A stretch of DNA of 24,930 bases, taken from the NCBI GenBank assembly GCA_934085975.1, contig CAKOHT010000018.1, forward strand, positions 1 through 24,930, read 5' to 3'. The position numbers and the translations under genes were made by a program. Below, piece after piece: positions 16,595 through 24,930 of this stretch. The notes under the pieces were generated by a model, which was not told where the DNA came from, made no database searches, and saw only the letters and a program-made list of their open reading frames with translations. Within the stretch, counting starts at the first letter, position 1. Each line of letters opens with the position of its first letter. The stretch comes from an uncultured Cetobacterium sp. (GTDB taxonomy: Bacteria; Fusobacteriota; Fusobacteriia; Fusobacteriales; Fusobacteriaceae).

Positions 16595-18004
16595 ATGAAA
16601 AAAACAAAAATAGTATGTACAATAGGACCAAAAACGGAATCGGTTGAGGTATTGTCACAGTTACTAGAAGCCGGAATGAACGTTATGAGAATGAACTTTT
16701 CTCATGGAAGCCATGAGGAACATGGGCAAAGAATCATTAATTTAAAGCAAGCAATTGCGAATACAGGAATCAATGGAGCTATATTACTAGACACTAAAGG
16801 ACCAGAGATAAGAACAATCAAATTAGCAGGTGGAAATGATGTTTCTTTAGTAGCAGGACAGAAATTTACTATAACTACTGATGAGACAGTGGTTGGAGAC
16901 TCTACAAGAGTCGCAGTAACATATAAAGGGTTAACAGATGACTTAAAAGCGGGAAATATAGTTTTAATTGACGATGGGTTGATTGAGATGGAAGTTGAAG
17001 AAGTCGTTGGAAACGAAGTCAGATGTATTGTAAAAAATAATGGAGACTTAGGAGAAAATAAAGGTGTTAACTTACCAAATGTTTCAGTTCAACTACCAGC
17101 TTTATCACCAAAAGATATTGGAGATTTAAAGTTTGGATGTGAGCAGAATGTAGATTTTGTGGCTGCATCATTTATTAGAAAAGCTGATGATGTGAGAGCT
17201 GTTAGAGAGGTACTAGACGCTAATGGCGGAGAAAAAATAAAGATAATTTCTAAAATAGAAAATCAAGAAGGTTTGGATAATTTTGACGAAATTTTAGAAT
17301 TATCTGATGGAATAATGGTAGCTAGAGGAGATTTAGGAGTAGAGATTCCTGTAGAAGAGGTTCCATTTGCGCAAAAGATGATGATAGAAAAATGTAATTT
17401 AGCAGGAAAAGTTGTAATAACAGCTACACAAATGTTAGATTCAATGATAAAAAATCCAAGACCTACTAGAGCAGAGGCAACAGATGTAACTAATGCGATA
17501 TTAGATGGTACAGATGCAATAATGTTATCTGGAGAAACAGCTAAAGGAAAATATCCAGTTGAAGCTGTGACAGTGATGAGAAAAATAGCTGAAAAAACTG
17601 ACCCATTGGTAGCTTTTGACATAGAAAATGAGGATGGAGTAACTATAACTGAAGCTATGGCTAGAGGAACAGTTGATGTAGCAGAGACATTAGGGGCTAA
17701 GTTAATTGTATCGGGAACAGCATCTGGAAGATCGGCAACTGCATTGAGAAGATATTTCCCAGAAGCGTTTATATTGGCGATAACGAATAATGAAAAGACA
17801 TACAATCAGATGATATTAACAAGAGGAGTAATTCCTTGTTTAGATATGACAGCTAAAAATTTAGAGGAGTTCTACCTTTTAGCTGAAGCAAAAGCAAAAT
17901 CATTAGGGCTTGTTAAGTCAGGAGATATAATAGTTGCTTCATGTGGAGAAGAAGTATTCAAAGCAGGAACAAGTAACTCTATGAAAGTAATCAAGGTAAA
18001 GTAA
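16595..18004 (+). CDS. pyk: Pyruvate kinase
   Basis: Pyruvate kinase, 469 residues, makes pyruvate and ATP from phosphoenolpyruvate and ADP, the last step of glycolysis. The length matches the E. coli PykF type (470), and there is no extra C-terminal PEP-utiliser domain as in Bacillus. The N terminus KTKIVCTIGPKTES and MRMNFSHG are family hallmarks, TKGPEIRT lies in the substrate site, and the signature around Lys220/Glu222 (ISKIENQEGLDNFDEILELS), followed by GIMVARGDLGVEIP, holds catalytic and Mg2+ ligands. The C-terminal allosteric domain is complete. It is followed by eno after 72 bases with no terminator, so the two last PEP-linked glycolytic enzymes are probably cotranscribed. Confidence 0.97.
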   Translation: MKKTKIVCTIGPKTESVEVLSQLLEAGMNVMRMNFSHGSHEEHGQRIINLKQAIANTGINGAILLDTKGPEIRTIKLAGGNDVSLVAGQKFTITTDETVVGDSTRVAVTYKGLTDDLKAGNIVLIDDGLIEMEVEEVVGNEVRCIVKNNGDLGENKGVNLPNVSVQLPALSPKDIGDLKFGCEQNVDFVAASFIRKADDVRAVREVLDANGGEKIKIISKIENQEGLDNFDEILELSDGIMVARGDLGVEIPVEEVPFAQKMMIEKCNLAGKVVITATQMLDSMIKNPRPTRAEATDVTNAILDGTDAIMLSGETAKGKYPVEAVTVMRKIAEKTDPLVAFDIENEDGVTITEAMARGTVDVAETLGAKLIVSGTASGRSATALRRYFPEAFILAITNNEKTYNQMILTRGVIPCLDMTAKNLEEFYLLAEAKAKSLGLVKSGDIIVASCGEEVFKAGTSNSMKVIKVK

Positions 18005-18052
18005 ACATTATATAAAATTTAAGACTTAATTTTAAAGTATAAACTTTTATAA

Positions 18053-19384
<1,332 letters not shown>

Positions 19385-19402
19385 TTGATTGATTTTATAT
19401 GG

Positions 19403-19429
19403 AGAGAGACTCGAGAGTCTCTCTTTTTT
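19403..19429 (+). terminator. Terminator after eno
   Basis: AGAGAGACT (19403-19411) and AGTCTCTCT (19416-19424) form a perfect nine-pair stem with a CGAG loop and T-run to 19429. It closes the pyk-eno unit. Confidence 0.93.
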
Positions 19430-19437
19430 ATTAAATC

Positions 19438-19466
19438 TTTAAAAAAGGGACCCTTTGTGTTACAAT
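19438..19466 (+). promoter_or_regulatory. Extended -10 promoter for tyrS
   Basis: The -10 TACAAT (19461-19466) is preceded by TGT (19458-19460), giving the extended -10 TGn element. The -35 is weak (TTTAAA, 19438-19443) at 17-base spacing. The spacer contains the palindrome AAAGGGACCCTTT (19444-19456). The start near 19473 leaves a leader of only about 26 nt, too short for a T-box. Confidence 0.65.
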
Positions 19467-19498
19467 AGAAATAAAATTAAATTATGGAGGAAATAAAA

Positions 19499-20725
19499 AT
19501 GTCAAATGTTTTTGAAGTTTTAAAAGATCGTGGATACATAAAACAAATGACTCACGAAGAGGAGATAAAAGAGTTACTTGAAAAAGAAAAAGTAACTTTT
19601 TATATAGGATTTGATCCAACAGCGGATAGCTTACACGTAGGACACTTTATAGCTATGATGTTTATGTCACATATGCAACAACATGGACATAGACCAATAG
19701 CTTTAATAGGTGGAGGAACTGCTCAAATAGGGGATCCGAGTGGAAGAACTGATATGAGACAGATGATGACAGATGAAATTATAGCTCACAATGTGGCGTC
19801 TATAAAAAAGCAGATGGAGAAATTTATAGATTTTTCTGATGATAAAGCACTATTAGTAAATAACGCTGATTGGTTAAGAGGATTAAATTATATTGATTTT
19901 ATAAGAGACATAGGTTCTCAATTTTCAGTAAATAGAATGTTATCTGCAGAGTGTTTTAAATCTAGAATGGAAAATGGAGGATTATCATTTTTAGAATTTA
20001 ATTATATGTTGATGCAGGGGTATGATTTCTTGGTTTTAAATAGAAAGTTTGGATGTACTATGCAGTTAGGCGGAGATGATCAGTGGTCTAATATGATTGC
20101 AGGGGTAGATTTGATTAGAAAGAAAGACAGAAAATCTAGTTATGCAATGACATGTACTCTACTTACAAATAGTGAAGGACACAAAATGGGAAAAACAGCG
20201 AAAGGTGCACTGTGGTTAGATCCTAAAAAAACATCACCATATGATTTTTATCAATACTGGAGAAATCTTCCTGATGCAGATGTAGCTCAACCTTTAGCAC
20301 TGCTGACATTTTTACCTATGGATGAAGTTAGAAGACTTTCATCATTAGAGGGAGCAGAAATAAACGAAGCTAAAAAAGTATTGGCTTATGAAGTTACGAA
20401 AATTGTTCATGGTGAAGAGGAAGCTGAAAAAGCAAAACAAGCATCAGAGGCACTGTTTGAACAAGGTGGACTTGATTTAACAAATGTTCCAACATCAGAA
20501 GTGACAGAGGAAGTTTTGGGAAAAGGTGTAGTTGATTTAATGGTAGAACTAGGCTTACTAAAAACAAAGAGTGAAGGAAGAAGATTGGTTCAACAAAACG
20601 GTTTGACTATAAATGATGAAAAAGTAACGGATTTTGCTACGTTAATAACAAAAGATTTGTTTATAGATGGGGCTATGATGCTAAGACAGGGTAAGAAAAA
20701 ATATAATAGGGTTGTTATAAAGTAG
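19499..20725 (+). CDS. tyrS: Tyrosyl-tRNA synthetase
   Basis: TyrRS of 408 residues, a class I synthetase that charges tRNA-Tyr. The HIGH-type motif is HVGH at residues 46-49, after GFDPTADSL. The KMSKS-type motif is KMGKT at 229-233. The tyrosine pocket [14 protein letters not shown] and the GGDDQWSNM segment are present. A C-terminal S4-like RNA-binding domain ([19 protein letters not shown]) completes the protein. I chose the ATG at 19499, eight bases after GGAGG (19486-19490); an in-frame ATG at 19484 overlaps that ribosome site and would add only five residues. The stop TAG shares its G with the next gene's GTG start. Confidence 0.97.
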   Translation: MSNVFEVLKDRGYIKQMTHEEEIKELLEKEKVTFYIGFDPTADSLHVGHFIAMMFMSHMQQHGHRPIALIGGGTAQIGDPSGRTDMRQMMTDEIIAHNVASIKKQMEKFIDFSDDKALLVNNADWLRGLNYIDFIRDIGSQFSVNRMLSAECFKSRMENGGLSFLEFNYMLMQGYDFLVLNRKFGCTMQLGGDDQWSNMIAGVDLIRKKDRKSSYAMTCTLLTNSEGHKMGKTAKGALWLDPKKTSPYDFYQYWRNLPDADVAQPLALLTFLPMDEVRRLSSLEGAEINEAKKVLAYEVTKIVHGEEEAEKAKQASEALFEQGGLDLTNVPTSEVTEEVLGKGVVDLMVELGLLKTKSEGRRLVQQNGLTINDEKVTDFATLITKDLFIDGAMMLRQGKKKYNRVVIK

Positions 20726-21198
20726 TGATAGTAGTAAGAGAAACCACGACGGATGACATAGAAAATATATATAACCATCTTAATTTAAACTATGTAAAGA
20801 AATATTGTAAAAATAATGAGGAAGAGCAAAGAAAAAATCATGAAAGATGGTATAGATTTTTAATAGGTTCTCCTAATTATGCAATGTTTACTGTCGAAGA
20901 TTTGAAAGGAACTTTCTTGGGAAATGTAAAGTTTCAATTGGACGAAGATTTTGAAGGTACAGAGATTTCCTTGTATTTAGCTGAATGTATAAGAGGAAAA
21001 GGTTATTCTACAGCAATAGTGAATGCAAGTATAGATGAATTGAGATTCAAATATCAAAATTTAAAGTACGTTGCAGCATATATTTTAGAAGAGAATGATA
21101 GATCAATTTTATGCTTTGAAAGGGCTGAATTTCAATTTAAAGGTCAGATTGAACATGGAGGCATTGATTATTTTTTATATATGAAAGTTTTTGAATAG
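20725..21198 (+). CDS. GNAT family N-acetyltransferase
   Basis: A 157-residue protein with the GNAT fold of the RimJ/RimL-like acetyltransferase group. The N-terminal RETTTDDIENIYNHLN is a typical first strand and helix. The acetyl-CoA pyrophosphate-binding motif A is RGKGYS at residues 90-95. ILEENDRSILCFERAEFQ near residues 132-149 is the usual motif B helix region. The substrate cannot be told from sequence. The start is GTG at 20725, overlapping the tyrS TAG by one base. No ribosome-binding site is visible and no other in-frame ATG lies nearby, so translation is probably coupled to tyrS. It ends 11 bases before nth. Confidence 0.8.
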   Translation: MIVVRETTTDDIENIYNHLNLNYVKKYCKNNEEEQRKNHERWYRFLIGSPNYAMFTVEDLKGTFLGNVKFQLDEDFEGTEISLYLAECIRGKGYSTAIVNASIDELRFKYQNLKYVAAYILEENDRSILCFERAEFQFKGQIEHGGIDYFLYMKVFE

Positions 21199-21209
21199 CG
21201 GAGGATATT

Positions 21210-21845
21210 TTGAGAAAAAAAGAAAGGGCTTTAAAAGTAATAGAGATTTTACAAAAGAAATTTGGAGATCCAAAATGTGCTTTAGATTATAAAACTCCAT
21301 TTGAACTTTTAGTGGCTGTTATATTATCTGCTCAGTGCACAGATGTCAGAGTTAATATTGTAACAGAAAATATGTATAAAACTGTCAATACGCCGGAACA
21401 GTTTGCTGAAATGCCATTAGAAGAGATAGAGACATTGATAAAAAGTACAGGTTTTTATAAAAATAAAGCTAAAAATATAAAGTTGTGTAGTCAGCAACTT
21501 CTTGAAAAATATAATGGGCAGGTTCCCAAAGAAATGGATAAATTGGTTGGTCTAGCAGGTGTCGGACGTAAAACAGCCAATGTGGTTAGAGGAGAGATTT
21601 GGAGACTGGCGGATGGAATAACAGTTGATACCCATGTGAGAAGGTTGAGTAACTTAATAGGGCTAGTTAATGAGCAGGATGTAATAAAAATTGAAAAAGA
21701 TTTAATGAAAATAATACCTAAAGAGTATTGGATAGATTTTTCACACTATTTAATTCTTCAAGGGAGAGACAAGTGTATTGCAAGAAGACCGAAGTGTTTG
21801 GAATGTGAAATAAAAATGTATTGTAAACATGGAGAAAAAATATAA
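21210..21845 (+). CDS. nth: Endonuclease III
   Basis: Endonuclease III, 211 residues, is a bifunctional DNA glycosylase/AP lyase removing oxidised pyrimidines. The helix-hairpin-helix with catalytic lysine is LAGVGRKTANVV (Lys121), with Ala where the first loop usually has Pro. The catalytic aspartate is Asp140 in TVDTHVRRLSN. The [4Fe-4S] cluster loop is intact as Cys189-x6-Cys196-x2-Cys199-x5-Cys205. LLVAVILSAQCTD near the N terminus is also conserved. Translation starts at TTG 21210, five bases after GCGGAGGA; this gives the family-like start MRKKERALKVIEIL. An Fe-S assembly operon follows, which could help mature this enzyme, though it has its own promoter. Confidence 0.94.
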   Translation: MRKKERALKVIEILQKKFGDPKCALDYKTPFELLVAVILSAQCTDVRVNIVTENMYKTVNTPEQFAEMPLEEIETLIKSTGFYKNKAKNIKLCSQQLLEKYNGQVPKEMDKLVGLAGVGRKTANVVRGEIWRLADGITVDTHVRRLSNLIGLVNEQDVIKIEKDLMKIIPKEYWIDFSHYLILQGRDKCIARRPKCLECEIKMYCKHGEKI

Positions 21846-21874
21846 AAAAAGTATACAAAAAAGTTTTTTAATTG

Positions 21875-21903
21875 TTGACATATTCGGTAAAGAATGTTAT
21901 TAT
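21875..21903 (+). promoter_or_regulatory. Promoter for iscS-iscU
   Basis: A perfect -35 TTGACA (21875-21880), 17 bases and -10 TATTAT (21898-21903) match the rpmG promoter boxes and spacing. The predicted leader is about 37 nt. No IscR-like operator is recognised. An A6-G-T6 tract (AAAAAAGTTTTTT, 21857-21869) just upstream might act as a weak terminator for nth. Confidence 0.82.
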
Positions 21904-21946
21904 TTTGGTGTAAAAATATAAATGGTAACTTAAGGAGACGATAACT

Positions 21947-23113
21947 ATGAGAGTTTATCTGGATAATAATGCAACTACAAAAATGGACCCTAAAGTATTA
22001 GAAGCAATGATGCCCTTTTTAACAGAGGAGTATGGCAACGCATTTAGTATGCACATTTTTGGAAAGGAAACGGGAATAGCTGTTTCAGAGGCAAGAGAGA
22101 AGATTGCGACTTTATTGAAAGTTAAAGCGGAAGAGATTATATTTACTTCTTCTGGAACTGAATCAGATAACATTGCAGTTAGAGGCGTAGCAAAAGCATA
22201 TAAAAACAGAGGAAATCATATAATAACAAGTACAATAGAGCACCCAGCTATAAAGAATACTTTTAAAGATTTGGAGCAAGATGGGTATAAGGTGACATTT
22301 GTACCTGTTGATAAAAATGGAGTTATAGATGTCAAAGCTCTGGAAGAAGCGATAACGCCTGAGACAGTTTTAATATCAGTGATGCATGCCAATAATGAAG
22401 TTGGTACAATTGAACCTATAAAGTTAATTGGTGAAATAGCTAAGAAAAATAGAGTTTTATTACATGTAGACGCTGTTCAAACTGTTGGAAAAATTCCTGT
22501 TTACCCAAAAGAGTTAGGTGCAGATTTACTGACATTCTCAGGACATAAGTTTCATGGACCTAAAGGTATCGCAGGTCTTTATGTGAGACAAGGAGTTAGA
22601 GTTGCTAGAACAATAACAGGTGGAGGGCAAGAGAAAAAGTTAAGACCTGGGACAACAAATACACCTGCAGTGGTTGGAATGGCGAAGGCGTTAGAGATTG
22701 CTTGCGAAGAGATGGATGTTGAAATAAAAAGAGAAGAGAAGCTAAGAGATTATTTTGAAGATGAAATTGTAAAAAGAATTCCAGAGGTGGTAGTAAACGG
22801 AAAGGCTGTGGAAAGACTACCGGGGACTTCGAGTGTAACTTTTAAGTATTTGGAAGGTGAATCAGTTCTATTGTCTTTAAGTTATTTAGGGATTGCTGTA
22901 AGTTCTGGGTCAGCGTGCTCATCTGATGAATTACAGGCATCTCATGTTCTACTAGGAATGGGAATTGAGCCAGAGTTTGCTCATGGAACTATAAGATTTA
23001 GTATAGGAAAATACAATACGAAAGAGGAAATAGATTATACTATTGAACAAGTTGAGAAAGTTGTAGAAAAATTAAGAATGTTATCCCCTTTATGGAATGA
23101 ATATAAAAAATAA
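21947..23113 (+). CDS. iscS: Cysteine desulfurase (IscS/NifS)
   Basis: A 388-residue class V aminotransferase-fold enzyme that takes sulfur from cysteine, giving alanine and an enzyme persulfide for Fe-S assembly and tRNA thiolation. The N terminus VYLDNNATTKMDP is typical. The PLP lysine is Lys201 in SGHKFHGPKG, and the persulfide Cys324 lies in SSGSACSS, the long-loop group I arrangement. The C-terminal SPLW is reminiscent of NifS. The ATG at 21947 follows AAGGAGACG. It is directly followed, 28 bases on, by the scaffold gene; no iscR, hscAB, fdx or suf genes are present, so this is a minimal two-gene assembly operon. The label nifS would be equally acceptable. Confidence 0.95.
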   Translation: MRVYLDNNATTKMDPKVLEAMMPFLTEEYGNAFSMHIFGKETGIAVSEAREKIATLLKVKAEEIIFTSSGTESDNIAVRGVAKAYKNRGNHIITSTIEHPAIKNTFKDLEQDGYKVTFVPVDKNGVIDVKALEEAITPETVLISVMHANNEVGTIEPIKLIGEIAKKNRVLLHVDAVQTVGKIPVYPKELGADLLTFSGHKFHGPKGIAGLYVRQGVRVARTITGGGQEKKLRPGTTNTPAVVGMAKALEIACEEMDVEIKREEKLRDYFEDEIVKRIPEVVVNGKAVERLPGTSSVTFKYLEGESVLLSLSYLGIAVSSGSACSSDELQASHVLLGMGIEPEFAHGTIRFSIGKYNTKEEIDYTIEQVEKVVEKLRMLSPLWNEYKK

Positions 23114-23141
23114 AAATAATTAAAAATTAAGGAGAGAGATT

Positions 23142-23516
23142 ATGCAATATACAGAAAAAGTAATGGAACATTTTATGAACCCTAGAAATGTAGGAACAAT
23201 GGAAAATCCAGATGGATATGGTAAAGTTGGAAATCCTTCTTGCGGTGATATTATGGAAATATTTTTAAAAATAGAAGATGATATAATAACAGATGTAAAA
23301 TTTAGAACATTTGGATGTGCGTCAGCAATAGCAACATCATCTGTTTCGACTGAAATGGTCTTAGGTAAAAATATACATGAGGCTTTGGAAATAACTAACA
23401 AAGTAGTTGCGGAAGCGTTAGGTGGATTACCGGCTACAAAAATGCACTGTTCTGTTTTGGCGGAAGAAGCTTTAAAAGAAGCTATAGAAGACTACTTGGC
23501 TAAAAAACAAAAATAA
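23142..23516 (+). CDS. iscU: Fe-S cluster assembly scaffold IscU/NifU-like
   Basis: A 124-residue scaffold on which Fe-S clusters form from iron and sulfur delivered by the upstream desulfurase. The three cluster-ligand cysteines are Cys34 (PSCGD, with Asp36), Cys59 (FGCAS) and Cys103 (MHCS, with His102 before it). The length is that of IscU or the N-terminal domain of NifU; the NifU ferredoxin and C-terminal thioredoxin-like domains are absent. LPATKMHCS replaces the chaperone-recognised LPPVK motif of classical IscU, in line with no HscA/HscB genes here. The ATG at 23142 follows AAGGAGAGA. The end of the gene overlaps the putative dacA promoter. Confidence 0.94.
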   Translation: MQYTEKVMEHFMNPRNVGTMENPDGYGKVGNPSCGDIMEIFLKIEDDIITDVKFRTFGCASAIATSSVSTEMVLGKNIHEALEITNKVVAEALGGLPATKMHCSVLAEEALKEAIEDYLAKKQK

Positions 23517-23524
23517 TGTATAAT
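23496..23524 (+). promoter_or_regulatory. Putative dacA promoter at the iscU 3' end
   Basis: TTGGCT (23496-23501) and a perfect TATAAT (23519-23524) are spaced by 17 bases. The -35 box and most of the spacer are inside iscU. The predicted start near 23531 falls inside the terminator stem that begins at 23528, so the hairpin would sit at the extreme 5' end of the dacA mRNA. Confidence 0.55.
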
Positions 23525-23527
23525 GTT

Positions 23528-23561
23528 TAGGAATTACAGAGATGTAGTTCCTAATTTTTTT
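23528..23561 (+). terminator. Terminator after iscU
   Basis: TAGGAATTAC (23528-23537) pairs with GTAGTTCCTA (23544-23553) with one T-G wobble and an AGAGAT loop. Seven T follow at 23555-23561. The dacA ribosome-binding site begins five bases after the T-run. Confidence 0.88.
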
Positions 23562-23578
23562 ATTTGGAGGAAGAAGCT

Positions 23579-24712
23579 ATGAAAAAAATAGTTGTAGTTT
23601 TTATATTGATTGCATCAACGTTGTCTTTTTCAAAGAGTACTCAAAGTAAAATAGCAAAAGATAATATTCCAGATTATAGAGCTTATGTATTGGGAGATGA
23701 TGAAGGTAATGTTTTTTACCAAGAAAACTCAACTCAGAAATATCCATTGGCTTCTGTGACCAAAGTCATGACAATATTGGTGACTTTGGATGAAATAAGA
23801 AAAGGGAATATAGGTTTATATGATGAAGTGACAGTTGATTGGGAAATTTTAAGTGTTGGTGGAAGTTCAATCCCAATGAAAAGTGGCGAAAAGTTAACAG
23901 TATTAGACTTGCTTAAATCGGCAGCTATAAAATCTGCCAATAACGCTGCTTATGCACTGGCTAAGCATTCTGGGAAAGGAAGTATTCCAAGATTTATCGA
24001 TATGATGAACGCAAAAGCTAAAAGTTTAGGTTTGGAAAATGAACTGGAATTTTATACTCCTGCGGGACTGCCAGATCATATGACTAGAAAAAAATTGGAT
24101 ATGGGGACAGCCAATGGAATATATAAATTGTCGATGGAGGCTTTGAAATATCCGGAATATATAGCTATTGCGAGGCAAAAAACAGCAGAAATAAAAGATG
24201 GAAGTTATAAATTAAAAAGTACAATTCATCTTTTAGGAAAAGAGGGTATCTATGGTTTAAAAACAGGATATCATACAAAATCTAGGTTTAATATAGTGGT
24301 CTTAAGTGATAAAGATAACGCTAATATAGTAACTGTTGTGATGGGAGGAAAATCTTCTAAAATAAGAGATAATAAAATTTTGGAATTAAATGAAAAATTT
24401 CATGAAAATTATAAAAATAAAGATGTTATTAAAGAAAATGTTCCAGTTATATCTATCCCGATTATCGGAGGCTATATTTCAGAGGCAAAGGCTTATGGAA
24501 CTAAGTCTTTTTCTAAAGTCGTGAAAAAAGATGCAGATATTTCAATAATAACTGAAAGGGAAAAAAGCTTGTTGACCCCTATAAAAGCTGGTACAGTTGT
24601 AGGAAATTATAAAGTATTAGTGAATGGTGAAGTGGTATTTAAAGATAGATTAATTATAAAAAAAGATATAGAGAGAAAAAAGTTTATAGATAAAATAATG
24701 GATATTTTTTAA
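23579..24712 (+). CDS. dacA: D-alanyl-D-alanine carboxypeptidase (PBP5-like)
   Basis: A 377-residue low-molecular-weight penicillin-binding protein that trims the terminal D-Ala of peptidoglycan pentapeptides in the periplasm. The signal peptide is MKKIVVVFILIASTLSFS. The catalytic motifs are SVTK (Ser59, Lys62), SAN (119-121) and KTG (228-230). After the transpeptidase domain comes a beta-rich PBP5_C-type domain (from about residue 285) and a basic/hydrophobic C-terminal helix (ERKKFIDKIMDIF) likely to attach it to the membrane surface. I chose the ATG at 23579, eight bases after GGAGG (23566-23570); the in-frame TTG at 23564 overlaps this site. The gene is separated from iscU by a terminator and is probably monocistronic. 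Confidence 0.93.
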   Translation: MKKIVVVFILIASTLSFSKSTQSKIAKDNIPDYRAYVLGDDEGNVFYQENSTQKYPLASVTKVMTILVTLDEIRKGNIGLYDEVTVDWEILSVGGSSIPMKSGEKLTVLDLLKSAAIKSANNAAYALAKHSGKGSIPRFIDMMNAKAKSLGLENELEFYTPAGLPDHMTRKKLDMGTANGIYKLSMEALKYPEYIAIARQKTAEIKDGSYKLKSTIHLLGKEGIYGLKTGYHTKSRFNIVVLSDKDNANIVTVVMGGKSSKIRDNKILELNEKFHENYKNKDVIKENVPVISIPIIGGYISEAKAYGTKSFSKVVKKDADISIITEREKSLLTPIKAGTVVGNYKVLVNGEVVFKDRLIIKKDIERKKFIDKIMDIF

Positions 24713-24729
24713 TAAAATAAAAAAAGATG

Positions 24730-24761
24730 TTGACGAAGTTTAAAATTTATGATACTATAAT
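24730..24761 (+). promoter_or_regulatory. rRNA operon promoter
   Basis: A -35 TTGACG (24730-24735) is followed by TACTAT (24753-24758) at 17-base spacing and by an overlapping perfect TATAAT (24756-24761) at 20-base spacing. One of these serves as the -10. It lies 17 bases after dacA. Only one promoter is evident, unlike the tandem P1/P2 of many rRNA operons. Confidence 0.75.
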
Positions 24762-24792
24762 TTTTGTCAGCGGGAAACACCGCCGACAAAAA
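24761..24792 (+). promoter_or_regulatory. Palindrome across the rRNA transcription start
   Basis: TTTTTGTC (24761-24768) pairs with GACAAAAA (24785-24792). After an A/C mismatch, GCGG (24770-24773) pairs with CCGC (24780-24783) over the loop GAAACA. Transcription should start near 24765-24768, within the left arm, so the full palindrome exists only in DNA and could be a protein site; only the inner GCGG/CCGC stem would be in RNA. Confidence 0.55.
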
Positions 24793-24837
24793 TTGTAGAG
24801 AAGGACATTAGCAACCGAATAGAGAAAATAGTCAGAA

Positions 24838-24904
24838 GTTATGAAAATAACAGATGCCAGAAATGGCAAACCAATAAATGGTGTAAACGTAAGTCTTAGG
24901 ACTT
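24838..24904 (+). other. Four tandem short hairpins in the 16S leader
   Basis: GTTAT-GAAA-ATAAC (24838-24851), TGCCA-GAAA-TGGCA (24855-24868), ACCA-ATAAA-TGGT (24870-24882) and AAGTC-TTAG-GACTT (24891-24904) follow one another. The first two have GNRA tetraloops. The segment lies just upstream of mature 16S, where antitermination signals and processing stems usually occur. No clear boxA was identified. Confidence 0.5.
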
Positions 24905-24915
24905 TAAATATATTT

Positions 24916-24930
24916 GAATGAAGAGTTTGA
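24916..24930 (+). rRNA. rrs: 16S ribosomal RNA, first bases
   Basis: The window ends in TGAAGAGTTTGA, which matches the start of bacterial 16S rRNA (E. coli positions about 5-16). The mature 5' end is estimated from that alignment. The rest lies beyond the window. Together with the 5S tail at the start, this shows a second rRNA operon in the same direction. Confidence 0.9.

Noticed and set aside
17263..17805. 180-codon open frame on the - strand inside pyk
   Set aside because: It lies wholly within a strongly conserved pyruvate kinase frame, has no ribosome site and shows no recognisable domain; it mirrors the coding strand.
18019..18029. AT-rich palindrome TTAAG-A-CTTAA in the pyk-eno spacer as an eno operator
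   Set aside because: Short AT palindromes are expected by chance at this composition and no convincing promoter accompanies it.
19466..19498. Possible T-box or other riboswitch controlling tyrS
   Set aside because: The leader from the predicted start is only about 26 bases and has no T-box stem or terminator.
21904..21946. Possible Fe-S-responsive operator (IscR-like) or riboswitch before iscS
   Set aside because: The leader is short and no dyad matching a known site could be seen.

Overview
The window is a conserved housekeeping locus from an AT-rich, probably Gram-negative bacterium, most likely a member of the Fusobacteriota (Fusobacterium/Cetobacterium/Ilyobacter type). That assignment is an inference. 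It rests on low GC, near-exclusive use of AGA for arginine, TAA as the dominant stop, a Gram-negative-like RpoC carrying a large insertion after the trigger-loop region, a short RpoB, and a K+-dependent membrane pyrophosphatase. All recognised genes lie on the + strand. I see no phage, transposon, CRISPR array or defence genes, and no undescribed multi-gene system; what merits a second look is mostly RNA-level regulation between genes.

Layout. Bases 1-65 are the tail of a 5S rRNA, and the last ~15 bases are the head of a 16S rRNA, so the window spans the interval between two co-directional rRNA operons. Region 96-2629 carries a strong promoter, rpmG, tRNA-Trp(CCA), secE, nusG, rplK and rplA, with L1-site-like hairpins before rplK and rplA. 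Region 2637-11569 carries a second strong promoter, an L10-type leader with an attenuator, rplJ and rplL, an attenuator plus a long hairpin, then rpoB and rpoC, closed by a perfect terminator. Region 11596-14249 is yicC-gmk-rpoZ-apbE. Region 14284-19429 holds hppA, with its own promoter and terminator, followed by pyk-eno with their own promoter and terminator. Region 19438-21845 is tyrS, a GNAT acetyltransferase and nth. Region 21875-23561 is iscS/nifS-iscU, and 23579-24712 is a D,D-carboxypeptidase. A ribosomal RNA promoter and a hairpin-rich leader fill 24730-24915.

How the parts work together. The first 11.5 kb builds core information machinery: large-subunit ribosomal proteins L33, L11, L1, L10 and L7/L12, the SecE translocon subunit, the elongation factor NusG and RNA polymerase beta/beta'. 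RpoZ, the omega subunit, follows at 13.0 kb. The stacked leaders suggest that ribosomal proteins autoregulate the two halves separately, and that rpoBC output is tuned downstream of rplL. The rest is energy and maintenance: lower glycolysis (enolase, pyruvate kinase), PPi-driven ion pumping, FMN attachment to exported proteins, Fe-S assembly beside an Fe-S DNA glycosylase, tyrosyl-tRNA charging and cell-wall trimming.
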